Assembly (NCBI GenBank): GCA_029531795.1
Contig: JAPEIS010000001.1
Span: forward strand, 5,394,001 to 5,458,000
Reading direction: 5' to 3'
Source of the DNA: Sclerotinia nivalis
Taxonomy: Eukaryota > Ascomycota > Leotiomycetes > Helotiales > Sclerotiniaceae
DNA length: 64,000 nt
Made by a program: the position numbers and the translations under genes. Of this stretch, positions 11,132 to 23,076 are shown one piece after another; within the stretch, counting starts at the first letter, position 1, and each line of letters opens with the position of its first letter. Under the pieces are notes generated by a model. It was not told the origin of the DNA. It worked only from the letters and a program-made list of their open reading frames with translations, and ran no database searches.

Positions 11132-14100
11132 TTAGGCGAAACGAACAATTTTGGTACAAATGGATCTTCGTAGAGTAAATGTAGCAATCGCGCTGTGTAA
11201 CTCCGATTGCAAATTCTGTAGTTCCGGTTGCAATATAGTAGCATCGAAATGCTTTAAGATCCAAGCTGGTGATCCTAACTTCTCTGAATGAAAACGATGA
11301 TATTCGATAAGAACCTTCTCGTTACCCTTTAAATCATTAACTAATTGCCAAATTGACGTGTAATATCTCTATTTGATCAAATAATGATGGCCATCTTCAT
11401 TGTGATTATCTAGAACTCTTTCAAATATCCATTTCTGAACAGACTTATTCTCATCGTTGTTCCGCTTCAAAATTCTGTTCCGTGTAGTTAGGGATTCTGA
11501 TTCGTTAATTGTTGCTTGAGCCGGGAAGTGAGGATTAGTATGAACTGGAAGTAAAAGAGAATGATGGAAAACAGAGAAGATTTTAACATTCTCAAACAAT
11601 TGAACAAAACAAACACGAGGATAAACTTTGATAATCTTGTAAGGACCGACCCATTTATCATCTAGCTTTTTTGCTTTACACGAAATCTTCATATTCTTGA
11701 TATTGATAAAAACTTTCTGATTAGCTGTGTAATAAGATGAATCAGAGTGATGACGGTTAGTATAATCCTTATAAATAACAACTGTTTGCTATACAAAAAT
11801 ATGAAGTTGCTTCAAGATACATTCCATACGATCTGCAGTCCTATTACCTTTAAAGAATTCCCGTTTTTGTGCTAAAATCATATCCGATAGGCAAGGTTTA
11901 TTAGACTCAATACCTAGGTATAGATTAAAACCGTAATTAGCGAAGAAAAGCGAGTAATTAGTTGTTTCAGAAACCAAATTATTAGATACAAATTCGACTA
12001 AAAGTAGCCAATCCAACCAATCGTCTTGATAATAGTTAACAAAAGCTTGTAAATATTGCTCCAGAACCGAGTTAATACACTCAATCTAATTATCTGTTTG
12101 AGAATAAAAAACTGAAGAATATTTTAAGATAACTCCCAACCGCTCCGAAAGTTATAATCAGAATCCTAATACGAACTACATTCCCCGATCAGAAATGATA
12201 TTATCCGAAAGTCCATAAAGTGTATAAATATAACTAATAAAAGCATCGATTAATTCCTTTATTGTTAATATATATATATCAATAAAATATCTCATTTTAG
12301 TTAGCCTATAAACTACCACCAGGATATATTTATAAATAGAATTATAATGAATACAATCCGGAAGCGATATAATATAATCGATTGAGATATTAGATTATAT
12401 ACGAAAAAGGATAGACAACGATTTCAAAAATCCGGAAAGCACTGATTTGGACGATTTAATACAAATACAAAATTCGCAAGCCTTTACATAGGATGCGATC
12501 TCCAAATGTATATTAGGCTATCAGTATATACGAGAGACAAGATCGATCGTTTTAGTTCGACCAGAATGATTGGCAGGATTAGAAGAATAAATTTGATAGA
12601 TAATTTAGAGTTTGAGTTTATCATCTAATGAAACCCAAATCTTATCTCAATAGTAAATTCTATTATTTTGAACCGAACAATCTTATATAACAATCTGGAA
12701 GGTTTTACGATGCTCTTTTGACTATTTAATCATCAATGGATCATTAAAAGCAGAAATAAGTTGATCTACAATATCGGATCTAATATACATTGCATCGATT
12801 AAGGTATCAATTGATTGATTGTAGAATGGTACTATTGTCTTTACTAATACCAAATTGATATACTCAATCAAATCCTTATAAAGGTCGTTGTCAAAACAAT
12901 CCTGAAAAAGAACAATGTGTTTTCGATTCTTTAGATACTTATTGTTTGGATCAAAACGATACAACCGATCTTCGTATTTTCTATTTAATACGTCTAATCG
13001 AATAACTTTGTTTCCTAATCGATAGACTATACAGAAATTATATTGAAACAGAAATTCAGATCATCACATTTGCTATTGATTAAGAACTTTTGTAGTCATA
13101 AAATATTCGAGATTCTTGTAATCAATGAAAATCTCGAATTCCTCTTGTAAGCCTTGAAACTCTAAGCATCATTCTTTCATTGCTTTGATAATAGCAAATA
13201 GTTCTTTATCGTAAATCTTATAATTGCATTCCGCTACTATATACTTAGATGAAAAATAAACAACTAAATACAAAATATTATCATCATCGTATTGCAAAAG
13301 AACTCCTCCTGAAGCCCAATCGGAAGTATCGATTTCCAAAACAGTTTTCCGCCTATAATCAAAGTATACCAAAACCGACACTATTGTGAAAGCTCTTTTT
13401 AAAGCATCAAAAGTCTTTATATGATCTACAGTCCAATCCCATATAATATTCTTCTGTAAGAGATCGTTAAAAAAACAACAAATCTTTGAAAAATCTTTTA
13501 TAAAACATCGATAAAAATTAACGAAACCAAAAAATCGTTGTAAATCCTTTATATATAAAAGCAATTCTCAAAATATAATAATTATAACCTTTTCTTGATT
13601 TATTTCGATACCTTCGATTATAATAATAAAACCCAAATACTTTGTCTTCGTAATTTCGAACTCACATTTGTTAATATCAATCTGTAATCCAATATCTATT
13701 AACTTTTGAATTATTTGACGAATATACTCTTTATACTCTACAGGATTATCGGAATAGATTAAAACGTCATCAAGATATACAATACAATATTTGTCCAATT
13801 CGTCGAAAAGTATATAATTGATATAATATTGGAACAATACAAACACATTACAGAAACCAAAAAGCATAATCAAAGATTCAAAAAAACCAAAACGAATAAT
13901 AAATACAGTTTTCCATTCATTCTTTTCAACAATTCGCAATTTATTAAACATTACAATAATATCAAACTTGGTGTAAATTTTTGTATTACAAAGAATATCC
14001 AACATTTCGCAAACGATAAATAATGGATAACGATTCTTTATAATAACATTATTTAATCCTCGATAATCTTGACAAATACAGACCCCCCCTTCCGGCTTGG

Positions 14101-15939
14101 CAGTCAATAGCAAAGGAAAAACACACCGCGATCTCGATTCCCAAATGAACCCCTTGAAGAGATTATCATCAAACCATTTGTATACCACTACCAACTCCAT
14201 TAATGATAAAGGGCAGTTTTTGAAATAAGGTGGCTTTTTACCGGACATCAATTCAATTTTGTGATCCCAGATTCGACGAAACAGCAATTTATCTATATAA
14301 CGTAGGAAAAAGACAGGAAGTTTGTTTTATAACTATATAGAAAGCCTTTGTTGTATTTGATCGTTACTAAAAGGAAATTTGCCGGTTAAAAATTTATCGA
14401 TATCAGCCTCAGAGACCTTTCGCAAATGAAACGGCTTATAATAATCATATATAAAATTATAAAATTGCAATAGGATTCTAAAAAGCATCTCTATTATATT
14501 ACTTTGCCCTTATAAAATCGATCGAAAATCCCCTTCTATGAATATCAAAGACAATATAGCCTATCGCAAATGATCTTGTTCAACAATTTTCTGTACAGCA
14601 TCCAATTCATCCTATATCAATCGAATAGCCCGAATGTTATCTTATTGACAAAACGAAACAAAGCTAAAAACTTGCAATCAACGAATATCATCTATATTTG
14701 GATTTGTATCTTTGTAAATAGATATAAGGAGTTCCCCAACAAAAAGCAAAGACAAACGGTTTTTTGGATTGTAAATAGATTGATACCGATCTGCAATCTT
14801 TAAGATCGATTTTGGATACAAACAATTGGGAATCATCTATACTTGATTATTTAGTTCTCCGCAGCGCTTTGTTCGATAATGATTCATATCAAGCATCAAA
14901 CTCTATTGAAATTCGAGATCAATAAAAGAATCATCAGATTGTAATATATAACCTTCATCTGGTATCTCTTCAATAAAAGGTTTTTTATAAGAAATTCTTT
15001 TAAAAGTAGAAAACATTTGAATAAATGAACAATCGATATCGTTCTTTGAACAATCCTCAATATATGAAAAGCAATATTTATAAACTATACATTTAGCTTT
15101 TATATCAGAATCGATAAAGAATTTATTTAAAGATTCGATAACATCAACAATCTATTATAAAATAACTTTTACTAAATCCTTTTGTTCTTTAATCGAAGAT
15201 GAAATCGTTGATATAGTAACTGGCTCTGAATCATAACATATCAAACAATTGGAAGCACAATAGTTTAAAAAAAATATTAAACTTATTTCCGTCCAATTGA
15301 TAATAAGATTGTAACACTATAATTATAGTAAACCAAAAATTAATAGTATCTTTAATGAAAACTGAATAATGTAAAAAGACTAATATTTATAATAATCCCC
15401 TATAACAATTTCCATCACAAAATATTCTATAATTCTGTCGACGACCTTTTCATCGGTAAATCGGAGTTCGCAAAAGTAAGGTAAAAGTTGTATTTCAATA
15501 TTGTATTTGAAAACAAAAGAACGATCAACAAAGACTTCTCCAAAGCATCCACTATCAATAAGACTTATAACAATAAAAGGATTTTTATATACAAAGAATA
15601 TAATAGTTTTAACAAATAGAGATTTGCTATTCATAAAGTTGAACTACAATAACTTATCTCTATTCATTCCTCGATTTATCTTCTTGCTTTTAGTATTCCT
15701 CCACGAACAATTTTTCGTAGAAATTAATCTTTTCCCTATTCAGGACTTTCCTTGATTAAACTGGATATAAAAACAACCTTCTCTGATTCGATATAACCTT
15801 ACCATTGTATCTGATTCAGATGCTATTGACTTTATACCCAATTACCAGTATATCCTCCTCGAAATCCATTGCGATTATTATTAAACCTATTAGCGCCTCG
15901 AAAAACCGGAACGACAGCGTATTGATCGAAGACCGGATT
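11132..15939 (-). pseudogene. B1 pol: protease, RT, RNase H, integrase, chromodomain
   Basis: One frame from the C1 insertion to TAA 11132-11134. Retropepsin at 15634-15380 with an intact D-S-G (ISLIDSGCFGEVFVD). RT at about 14290-13560: QDYRGLNN, then the catalytic box YLDD intact at 13766-13777. RNase H at 13400-13080 (TVLEIDTSDWASGG). Integrase at about 12620-11700 keeps SIDYI, ISDRG and IECIN, so D, D and E are all present. Chromodomain at about 11460-11260, broken by one stop at a Trp codon. No frameshift is seen over about 4.8 kb; only nonsense and missense changes. An RGG/Asn-rich linker (15850-15930) is the end of gag. This is the least damaged family-B pol. Confidence 0.88.
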
Positions 15940-16085
15940 TGTTGGGAAGACAGAGGATAACAATGGTATTCAAATTAGATGAATAATATTGTATTGTATA
16001 ATGAATTGTTTTTCTTCTAAGGTTCTTTTTGTACAAAAAGGTTATATATCAAGGTGGGGTAATAACATATGATTATATTCCAACA
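15940..16085 (-). repeat. 3' LTR of C1 (146 bp)
   Basis: TGTTGGGAAG...TTCCAACA on the plus strand. In sense orientation it includes TATATAACC as a TATA candidate. Confidence 0.94.
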
Positions 16086-16103
16086 CTGACTAAATTTTTC
16101 TTT

Positions 16104-16128
16104 TTCGTACGAATGTAAATCGTACGAA
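16104..16128. promoter_or_regulatory. Inverted repeat upstream of antisense ORF (C1)
   Basis: TTCGTACGA, 7-nt spacer, TCGTACGAA: perfect 9-bp arms 18 bp inside the 3' LTR and about 270 bp upstream of the antisense ATG. C2 has the same structure at 49568-49592 with both arms changed in a matching way. The position suggests a protein-binding site or an RNA hairpin, but function is not shown. Confidence 0.5.
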
Positions 16129-16396
16129 GGATTCGAATTGGAATATATGATTATTGTCGTACAATTGGTTAGCGTTTTTTTTCGTTTGTTTTTCCAATTC
16201 TTCAATTTCAATTAATTTTCCATTCTTTTTTCTTTTCAATACAATTTCAAAACTGATCAATAATTCTCTCAAATCTATCAAGAATTTCTAAAATAAAGCT
16301 TCCTTTTGTTTTCAAAAAGAAAATCGCGATTACGATGTATATTCCATCATTTGTACAACAAGGCTTTGTATAAATCTGACTTTTTGTATTAAGGTT

Positions 16397-16921
16397 ATGG
16401 TTTTGTATGATGTTGTTTTTGCTATTGTTCGAGCCGATCAAAATCCTATTCTCTTTATTGACGGACAACAATTCTTGTTCTTTTGCTATAATCCTTTATA
16501 GTTGGTTTTGATTATACTGTCTGGCCGTTCTGTTCCTTTCATATGCAACAGAATTTCACCAGTTCAGGTTCGAACAATACGTTTTTCGTACATCAATGCG
16601 CTTTTGATACAAAGTCGTGAAAGGATTGTTCCGAACAGATACCGTGTATATCGTCGTCGGGGTTTGACGCCTTTTTTTGAATGCTGTCGGATTGCTGGCC
16701 ATTTCCGTGGTTGCTGTGGAAATTGCAAATAGTATGATTATGCAGTTCGCTGTTCTGTACGAGAAGGTGGTCCTGAAGATCCTGGAAAGCATAATTTATT
16801 TCCTGCGGACGATGGAAACGGGGGCGATAACGATGACGATGATAACGCTGCTTCTAATAATGGAACTAAACAGAACCAGCTTGTATTAGGTTCTCGAGAA
16901 GTACTACTTTTCATCGAGTGA
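16397..16921 (+). pseudogene. Antisense ORF in C1, DUF3716-like Cys-rich domain
   Basis: Frame on the strand opposite to copia, from ATG 16397 to TGA 16919-16921 (174 codons), convergent with pol, whose stop is at 17087. Two stops, TAG 16499-16501 (Gln in C2) and TAG 16730-16732 (TGG in C2), are C-to-T or G-to-A changes. The central part reads RGLTPFFECCRIAGHF then CCGNCK (about 16655-16729), followed after the stop by YDYAVRCSV. The pattern (P-F-x2-C ... C-G-N-C-x-W ... C-S) matches fungal DUF3716 proteins as I know them. The tail is Asp/Asn/Gly-rich and probably disordered. The frame stays open upstream to about 16290, so the true start is uncertain. C2 holds the second copy. Function of the domain is unknown; zinc binding is inferred. 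Confidence 0.72.
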
Positions 16922-17086
16922 TTTTCTGATTTGGATGTACGCGGATTCGTACTAGGGGTTCGATTTTTCTTTCAATATTTGAAAAAAATGAAAAATAAAT
17001 TTTAAATAAATATAATTAATCAATAATAAAATAAATACAAACAAACTCCAAAGAAATCCTAATATTTAATTTATATATATAAAGGT

Positions 17087-20000
17087 TTAGTTGTCTTTCA
17101 TATGTTCTTTTCTATTTACCCATCCTTCGATTTATATAACAAGATAGTTTTGATCGATCAGCTTTTCTAATGCTTTATTTAGTATTGTTTTTGTTATTGT
17201 ATCGGCAAGGTTATCTTAACCATTTATCCATCTGATTTCTGTAAGTTTATATCGTTTGTATGATTGCCTCAAAACCATGATATCAATCATCAATCTCTTT
17301 TCTTTTATAGTATCCAGCTTTATCAAGTATTCGTATAGCGAATACAAATCAGTGCAAATTATAATTAGAATATTAGGAAGTTCCAATTGTAAAGTTATTA
17401 TATTCAAAGTAGTATGAATTGCAATGTCAATATCGACACTAGTTATCATTCTATATATCTTCAATGCTAATATACTTCGCGTTATCCGTTTGCTTTTCGT
17501 ATTAGTATATTGAATAACATTTCCTTTGATTTCGAATTTGTTCTCTTCAACTGGAATTTCGTTTGCAAGTATAATAATATACCCAATTTGGCTATTTAAA
17601 TCTTTATTATTTGTAAACGATCTATTTACAAAGATAAATAGCTTTGTATTATCTAAATCAAAAAGGATGTAATGCAAACCTCGATCCAAATTGTTCATTT
17701 GTTATTTCAATCGCTTATTTAATACATCGATATCATTATCGTTTGGTTATTGTTGTTGCACTGCGATTGATAAATCGTACGAGGCTTTTGGTTGATATAT
17801 AATTGCGATATACACACCTCTTGCTTATTGTTCTCGATAACATTCGTTTCGATCATTTGCTTTTTCAACGAATTTGAATTTCTTGTCTTGATTCTTTTGT
17901 ACAAGGATCACATTGTCGCCGTCCTTACGAAGGATACAGCCATTAAAGATAAAAAGGGATTCGTCTGAAAGTTGTTCCGTTGGTTTTGCTTTCAAATTTG
18001 TTTTGATCAATTCTGAATTTTCTTGTTCTATAAATTCATCGGTTGCCAGGATCAAAGTGTCATCGATCTGTATACCTACGATGCCAAATTTCCGATCTTC
18101 TATTGTACAAGTGATCAATAAGCATGGATCGTATATGGAAATGATCATATTCAACTTTTCTTGATAGTGTTTCCAATACGTTGCCCATCAATGAGTTCCT
18201 GATTCTGGAATGCCATATAATAGCTTCTTGACCACCATGATCATATCGACCGAGAATTTGTGTTTTAACTCTTTAAGCAAATAAACTAGGATCATACAGT
18301 TCAACGTTGTTATTGATTGCAAGTATGCTTGGATCATATTGCGAAGCTATAAGAAGGTTTTCTTTTATACAAATGATAAAACTAACATTACAATCAATCG
18401 TTGATTTGATTGTTGAATCGTAGACAATTAAATCAAAATCGCTCTTTTCCCTTTATTGTTGTAGATCTGAATCATTAAACGCAATTTTTCGTATGAAGTA
18501 TCCATTGTTTTTCCTTTGATCTTATTAATCAATCGAGAATTGAAGATTTGTTCTTTATATATTTCAAAATCGTAAATTACAAATTCGAAAACGTCTTTAG
18601 CAATTAATAAATCGATCTCCTGATTTTGAAAAAGCTTAAATAATTCTCTATTGATTGTAATAACATCAATCATATAGAGTTTGATTATAAGTTTGTAATT
18701 ATCTTTTTCCTTCTTGGTTAAATAGACTTCAATCAAATAAAATTTATCTTGAATATTTTCTTCAATAAAATAAAAATCGAGATTTTATACAAAATGATGA
18801 ACAATTAGTATTTCTACAATTGATATATTCGAATAAGCATTTTCTCTTGTTTGTATATAGATTGTTCGAATAAATGGTTTCGAATCACCAGAAGCATTTT
18901 CAAATCGATTAAAATTCAGAATAAAATTACCGGAAGCATTTTCGGATCGATTATTCAAATGATAATAATCATCAGGAATATTTTCTTCTTTTTGGTTTTC
19001 TTTATAGAATGGTTTTATAATAGTCGTATAAAAGTTTGTAGGACCATATAGCATTTCGATCATATATAAATTTCCATCGATAACAATGAATTTGAATGGA
19101 CCAATTTAACCATATTTTTCTCTCCAAATTTGTATTATTGAATTTAGTGGTAAATTCATAATATCATATATAATTGATCCATTTCGGGATCCTAATATAT
19201 ATTGAATCGATCTTCTAGTATAAATCTCCCGAATTTCTTTTATCACAATTCGGACAGTTTCAGCTCTTTTCATCATTATCGGCGTGGGGATATCGTACAG
19301 AATCATTCTTAAATATACCTCAAAAACCAAAAATGTTGATACTAACCCTTTCGGATTTGCTATATTATTGACAACTTTTATAGCCATTTGAAAAATGAAT
19401 TCTTTATCCAGCTTTTCATCCTTCAATTCTTTCTGAATGATCTCGTACAATCGATATAAGGGTATATGATACCGTTCGACTTTTCCAATACTATTGTAAG
19501 CTTCCATTAGGACTTTACACACCTCCACTGACATTATACAAACATTTTGCTTGAATTCCTTAAACGAAAAATTCATGCCCACATCATAAATGAAAGAATC
19601 AAAAGGATCTAAATAGATATCAATCCAATACTTTCGTATTGAATTCCAAATAATTTTCGCAAATATATCTTTCAAGAATATTGCTACATTATACGAAATA
19701 GCTTCATCGACTAAATGCAAAACAGGTTTTCCATCGATATAAAAGATATCCAAAATCACTAAATAATTGAAATCGATATCATCCTTAATTGTAAATCGAA
19801 ATCGTCCAGGTGATTTTGAATATAATTGACAATATTTGTAGAATTTGTTTAATCGTTCGATTATACGAATATCAACATCGTATCCGGCTCTAATAAGAAT
19901 GTTTTCGAATCGTTGTATAGAAGGATGACCAAATCGTTGATAGAATTGCTATAATTCAACTTCCGTCAAATGATTATATGAAATCGATTTCTCCTTCTGA

Positions 20001-20760
20001 TTTAATAATATCTAAGGATGATTTTATTTTCGTACAATAAAAATCAATTTCTTTTTTTGTATAAGAATATTCCTAATATTATCCAAAAAGATTTTCATAC
20101 AATCCATATCTTGAATACAAAGCAAAAATAGAGTATTGATTGATACAATGAAGAATATTAACAAATCAATCGAAATTGCTATTTCAATTATACCTTTTGT
20201 ATCCATTGATCCTTTTCCGAAACGAATCTTGTGTTTGTTTTTCTTTAAACGATCGATTTTAGAAATGATATTCGTACAAAAGAAAACTTCCATTTGGTTA
20301 TGCTTTGCAATAAAGACTCCTATAGCTTCAATATCAGGCATTATTCTTTGAAATATACCAATTGTATATCTTCTATCTAGAGTAAAAACTTCATTAGACT
20401 TTTTATACAAATCAACTAATTCGTCTTTTCCTATAAAAACATATACGAATACTTAATTGTTTAATATTTCTACAATCTTATATCCATTGATCTTTTCTAC
20501 TTTCACAAAGAATAATTCTCCTGATTTCTCGTTATCATAATCATCATCTATATCGTATATTAAAACAAATTTTACTTTCTTATCCTTTGATTTATTGATT
20601 GAATCGTCCTCCTCAGAATCAATCTGAAGTTGATTAAATTGCTCCTGAGAAATTTCATTTTCAATAAGAAAATGATTAAATTGCTCCTGAGAAATTTCAT
20701 TTTCAATAAGAAAATGATTGTATACCTTCCATCTCTCATTCAATAAATAATCTTTCACTC
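17087..20760 (-). pseudogene. C1 pol: protease, integrase, RT, RNase H
   Basis: Single frame down to TAA 17087-17089. The protease region (20758-20024) has its D-T-G motif changed to D-I-E (RIMPDIEAIGVF). The GAG-pre-integrase zinc region (about 20000-19780) precedes the integrase (19759-19106) with DIFYIDGKPVLHL, IYDVGMNF and SIGKVERYH, i.e. all three DDE residues. RT (about 18736-17830) keeps the D-D of GIQIDDTLIL at 18059-18064. RNase H (17698-17216) starts NLDRGLHYILFDLD and ends near IRWING. Matches polyproteins of fungal copia elements. In-frame stops follow the CAA/CAG/TGG to stop pattern; no frameshift within pol. Confidence 0.9.
20634..20717 (-). repeat. 42-bp in-frame tandem duplication in C1
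   Basis: Two direct copies (20634-20675 and 20676-20717) encode the 14-residue unit ENEISQEQFNHFLI twice. C2 has one unit. Lies between the gag zinc knuckle and the protease, so it lengthens a linker without a frameshift. Confidence 0.9.
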
Positions 20761-22445
20761 AATGATCTATCTCTCCGCAAATAAAACAACCTTCCTTCTT
20801 CCGTTTCATACATTCTTCAAAAGATCGTCAATACGAATTTCTTTTATATGTAGAATCTCTACTTCGAAATTTATACAATAAACAACTCCGAAAAGGATAA
20901 TTCCTTTATCCTCGAATATATATACAATCCATCCAGAATTGATGCAACTCGTTATCTTCATCGTTATCATCTTCGTTCTGAAAATATACAATCGAAGATA
21001 ATTCCTTTATACATATAACAAATCCAATTGAACTTCTAAACTCTACACACAATCCTTCATATAATATTGCTGATTTCAATAATGCATTTGTACATTCTTG
21101 TATATTGTGATAGATGTAGGTCGAGATACGTGCGTCCCGATAGCACGCTGCGAGGGGGAATAGGATACGAACTGATCAGACTACATTGTATAAACTTCGA
21201 ATAGTAGAACTAATGTGAATAACAATGGGTTGGGGGTTGTATACAGTGGGTATGCAAAAAGACTAGTGAAAACGATTGATTATTCTAGAAGGGAAGGCAA
21301 AGCCTTCTCCTTATATTTAACTACGAAGGATCATGTGACCTAATGCCTATGAACTAGCTACGTATGTGGCCCTAGCAATCCAACTTTCTCACAATATTAT
21401 AACAAGTGTTCAATATTTGGTTTCTTAAATTCAATTCAATTTGATAATCGTCAATAAAACCATTTTGTAATATACGAAGAATTGTAAAAAGTGTTTCGAG
21501 ATTCTTTAACAAAGTTTTCTCTGGATTTCTTTGTACGATTGTTAATAAAGTTGTTATATATTATTCCGTAAAATATTTCTGCCTTCTTTCTTCGATTTCG
21601 AAATGTATTTGTATAGTTTTGATCATTGAATCGAAATCTTGATATCATCTAGAGATTTTATTATAATAGAAATCGAGAACCTTATCTCACAACATTGTTA
21701 AAAACACAAAATGATAATTTTCTTATACAATACCAACCTTTCTATAACAATCATAAAATACTTATAATTTGAAATTCAAAAAATTGTACTCTTCACCACT
21801 GTATTTATGATTGTTGGGTCCATATATCTTCATTAGATCTACAAAAAGTTTCGATATATTCGTACAAGACAATTGTTCTTGTAGATTCGCTACAGATGAT
21901 TCGGTATTTGATGGATGTGAAGTATTGAATCGAGGAAATGATTGTGGTTCTTTTGAAACTCTAATTGAAGATCGTACATTTGGAAATACAATTCTGTATT
22001 ATATTTCGATCGATAATAATACAACTTCTAGTTTGATTATATTCATACAATATATTGTAGTTCCAGTTAACACATTAAATTCGATAAGGAAGTCCGTTAC
22101 GATTTGAATATGTTCTTCGAGAATATCATCCGATAATTCTTTGAATTCCTATAAAACTTTTGCAAATTGTTTGGCATATCCAATTTCTATCACCGATTTT
22201 ATATACACATAATATCGTACCAAATATATACAAAGAAATTTCAAACAAACACAATTTCCTAACTTGAATATATCTTCTATCCAATCTTCGAAGAATTCAA
22301 CGAATTCATATTATAAACATTCTCATACATAATGTTTATTTTGATAATCGATTATCTATATTATAATATATACATTAATTCTTTCTTCTCGAAGTTGTAT
22401 AATATCATTTAAATAAAAATCTAATCCCCATCCCTCGATCTTATA
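20761..22445 (-). pseudogene. C1 gag
   Basis: Copia gag: KYSGEEYNFLNFKL (about 21760-21806) and a central part resembling LKNLETLFTILRILQNGF (about 21455-21510). The zinc knuckle C-F-I-C-G-E-I-D-H (about 20760-20790) keeps C, C and H; the fourth ligand is now Tyr. Solo LTR H (21106-21393) interrupts the gene; with its 4-bp TSD it adds 292 bp and accounts for the frame change between 21509 and 20758. The start of the protein is not fixed; sequence up to about 22740 is similar in C2 but its coding status is unclear. Confidence 0.75.
21106..21393. repeat. Solo LTR H in C1 gag (288 bp)
   Basis: TGTGATAGAT...TTTCTCACA, ends TG...CA with terminal inverted repeat TGTGA/TCACA. Absent from C2: C2 runs straight through at about 44630-44645. 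Duplicated ATAT at 21102-21105 and 21394-21397. Richer in G+C than its surroundings and almost free of RIP-like change. No internal sequence of its parent element is in the window; orientation unknown. Confidence 0.85.
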
Positions 22446-22925
22446 TATAATGTTATCAGGGATTGGAAATATATTAAAAGAATAGAATTTTCAATAAAAG
22501 AATTGATAAATTTTCAATATAAATAATAAATCACGATAATTTTTCGATGAATTTTCAAATAAAAGAATAAATTAAATGAAAATAGAAATAAAAATAAATG
22601 AATAAAATCGTACAGAATATTGCTAAATATACAAAATGTATGATAAACGCAAATATGTTGTTCCTTTGAAAATCACTATAGATTGTAATCAACTGTAGTA
22701 TCTTCAAAGACTTTCGTACCTTTTGATCACAAATTGTATTCAATTAACAATCATTAGTATGTAGAAGAATAGATAATACAATTTGACCACAGGTTAGAAG
22801 GTCAATTATAAAAAATCTCAATACGGATAAAATCTGAAATCTCCTTTCGTCTTTCTTCGTACACCTCTTCTATTCGTTCCTTGCTGCTCTATAATTGACA
22901 AGTAATCCGGTCAACCACTGATCAG
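22446..22925. other. C1 5' leader region
   Basis: Between gag and the 5' LTR. Reverse-strand sequence next to the LTR (about 22905-22925) has TGGTTGACCGG, conserved in C2, a candidate primer-binding site whose tRNA I cannot name. A conserved but AT-rich frame at 22555-22743 could be the gag N-terminus or leader. Confidence 0.4.
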
Positions 22926-23071
22926 TGTTAAAAAGACAAAGAATAACAACAGTATTCAAATTAGATAAATAATATTGTATTGTATAATGAATTGTTTTTC
23001 TTCTAAGGTTCTCTCCGTACAAAGAGGTTATATATCAAAGTGGGGTAACAACACGTGACCATATTCCGACA
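22926..23071 (-). repeat. 5' LTR of C1 (146 bp)
   Basis: Same length as the 3' LTR; differences are mainly transitions. Followed by TSD GGATT at 23072-23076. Confidence 0.94.
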
Positions 23072-23076
23072 GGATT

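Larger units (their letters stand above)
15940..23071 (-). mobile_element. Copia C1, full length, carries solo LTR H
   Basis: 7132-bp minus-strand Ty1/copia element with 146-bp LTRs (15940-16085 and 22926-23071), ends TG...CA, and perfect TSD GGATT (15935-15939 and 23072-23076). Inserted in the gag C-terminus of B1. Domain order gag, protease, integrase, RT, RNase H shows the copia type. About 330 bp longer than C2, mainly from a 288-bp solo LTR in gag and a 42-bp tandem duplication. Carries an antisense ORF at its 3' end. Confidence 0.95.

Noticed and set aside
10870..11244. 124-codon minus-strand ORF at the end of B1
   Set aside because: In a different frame from pol, overlapping the pol C-terminus and running into the 3' LTR. 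B2 does not keep it.
16104..16128. Inverted repeat as a DNA-transposon end
   Set aside because: No transposase, no target duplication, and both copia copies have it at the same internal place.
16556..16792. 78-codon minus-strand ORF opposite the DUF3716-like ORF (and 48904-49137 in C2)
   Set aside because: No domain signal; open because the antisense coding strand has few TCA/TTA/CTA. Treated as shadow.
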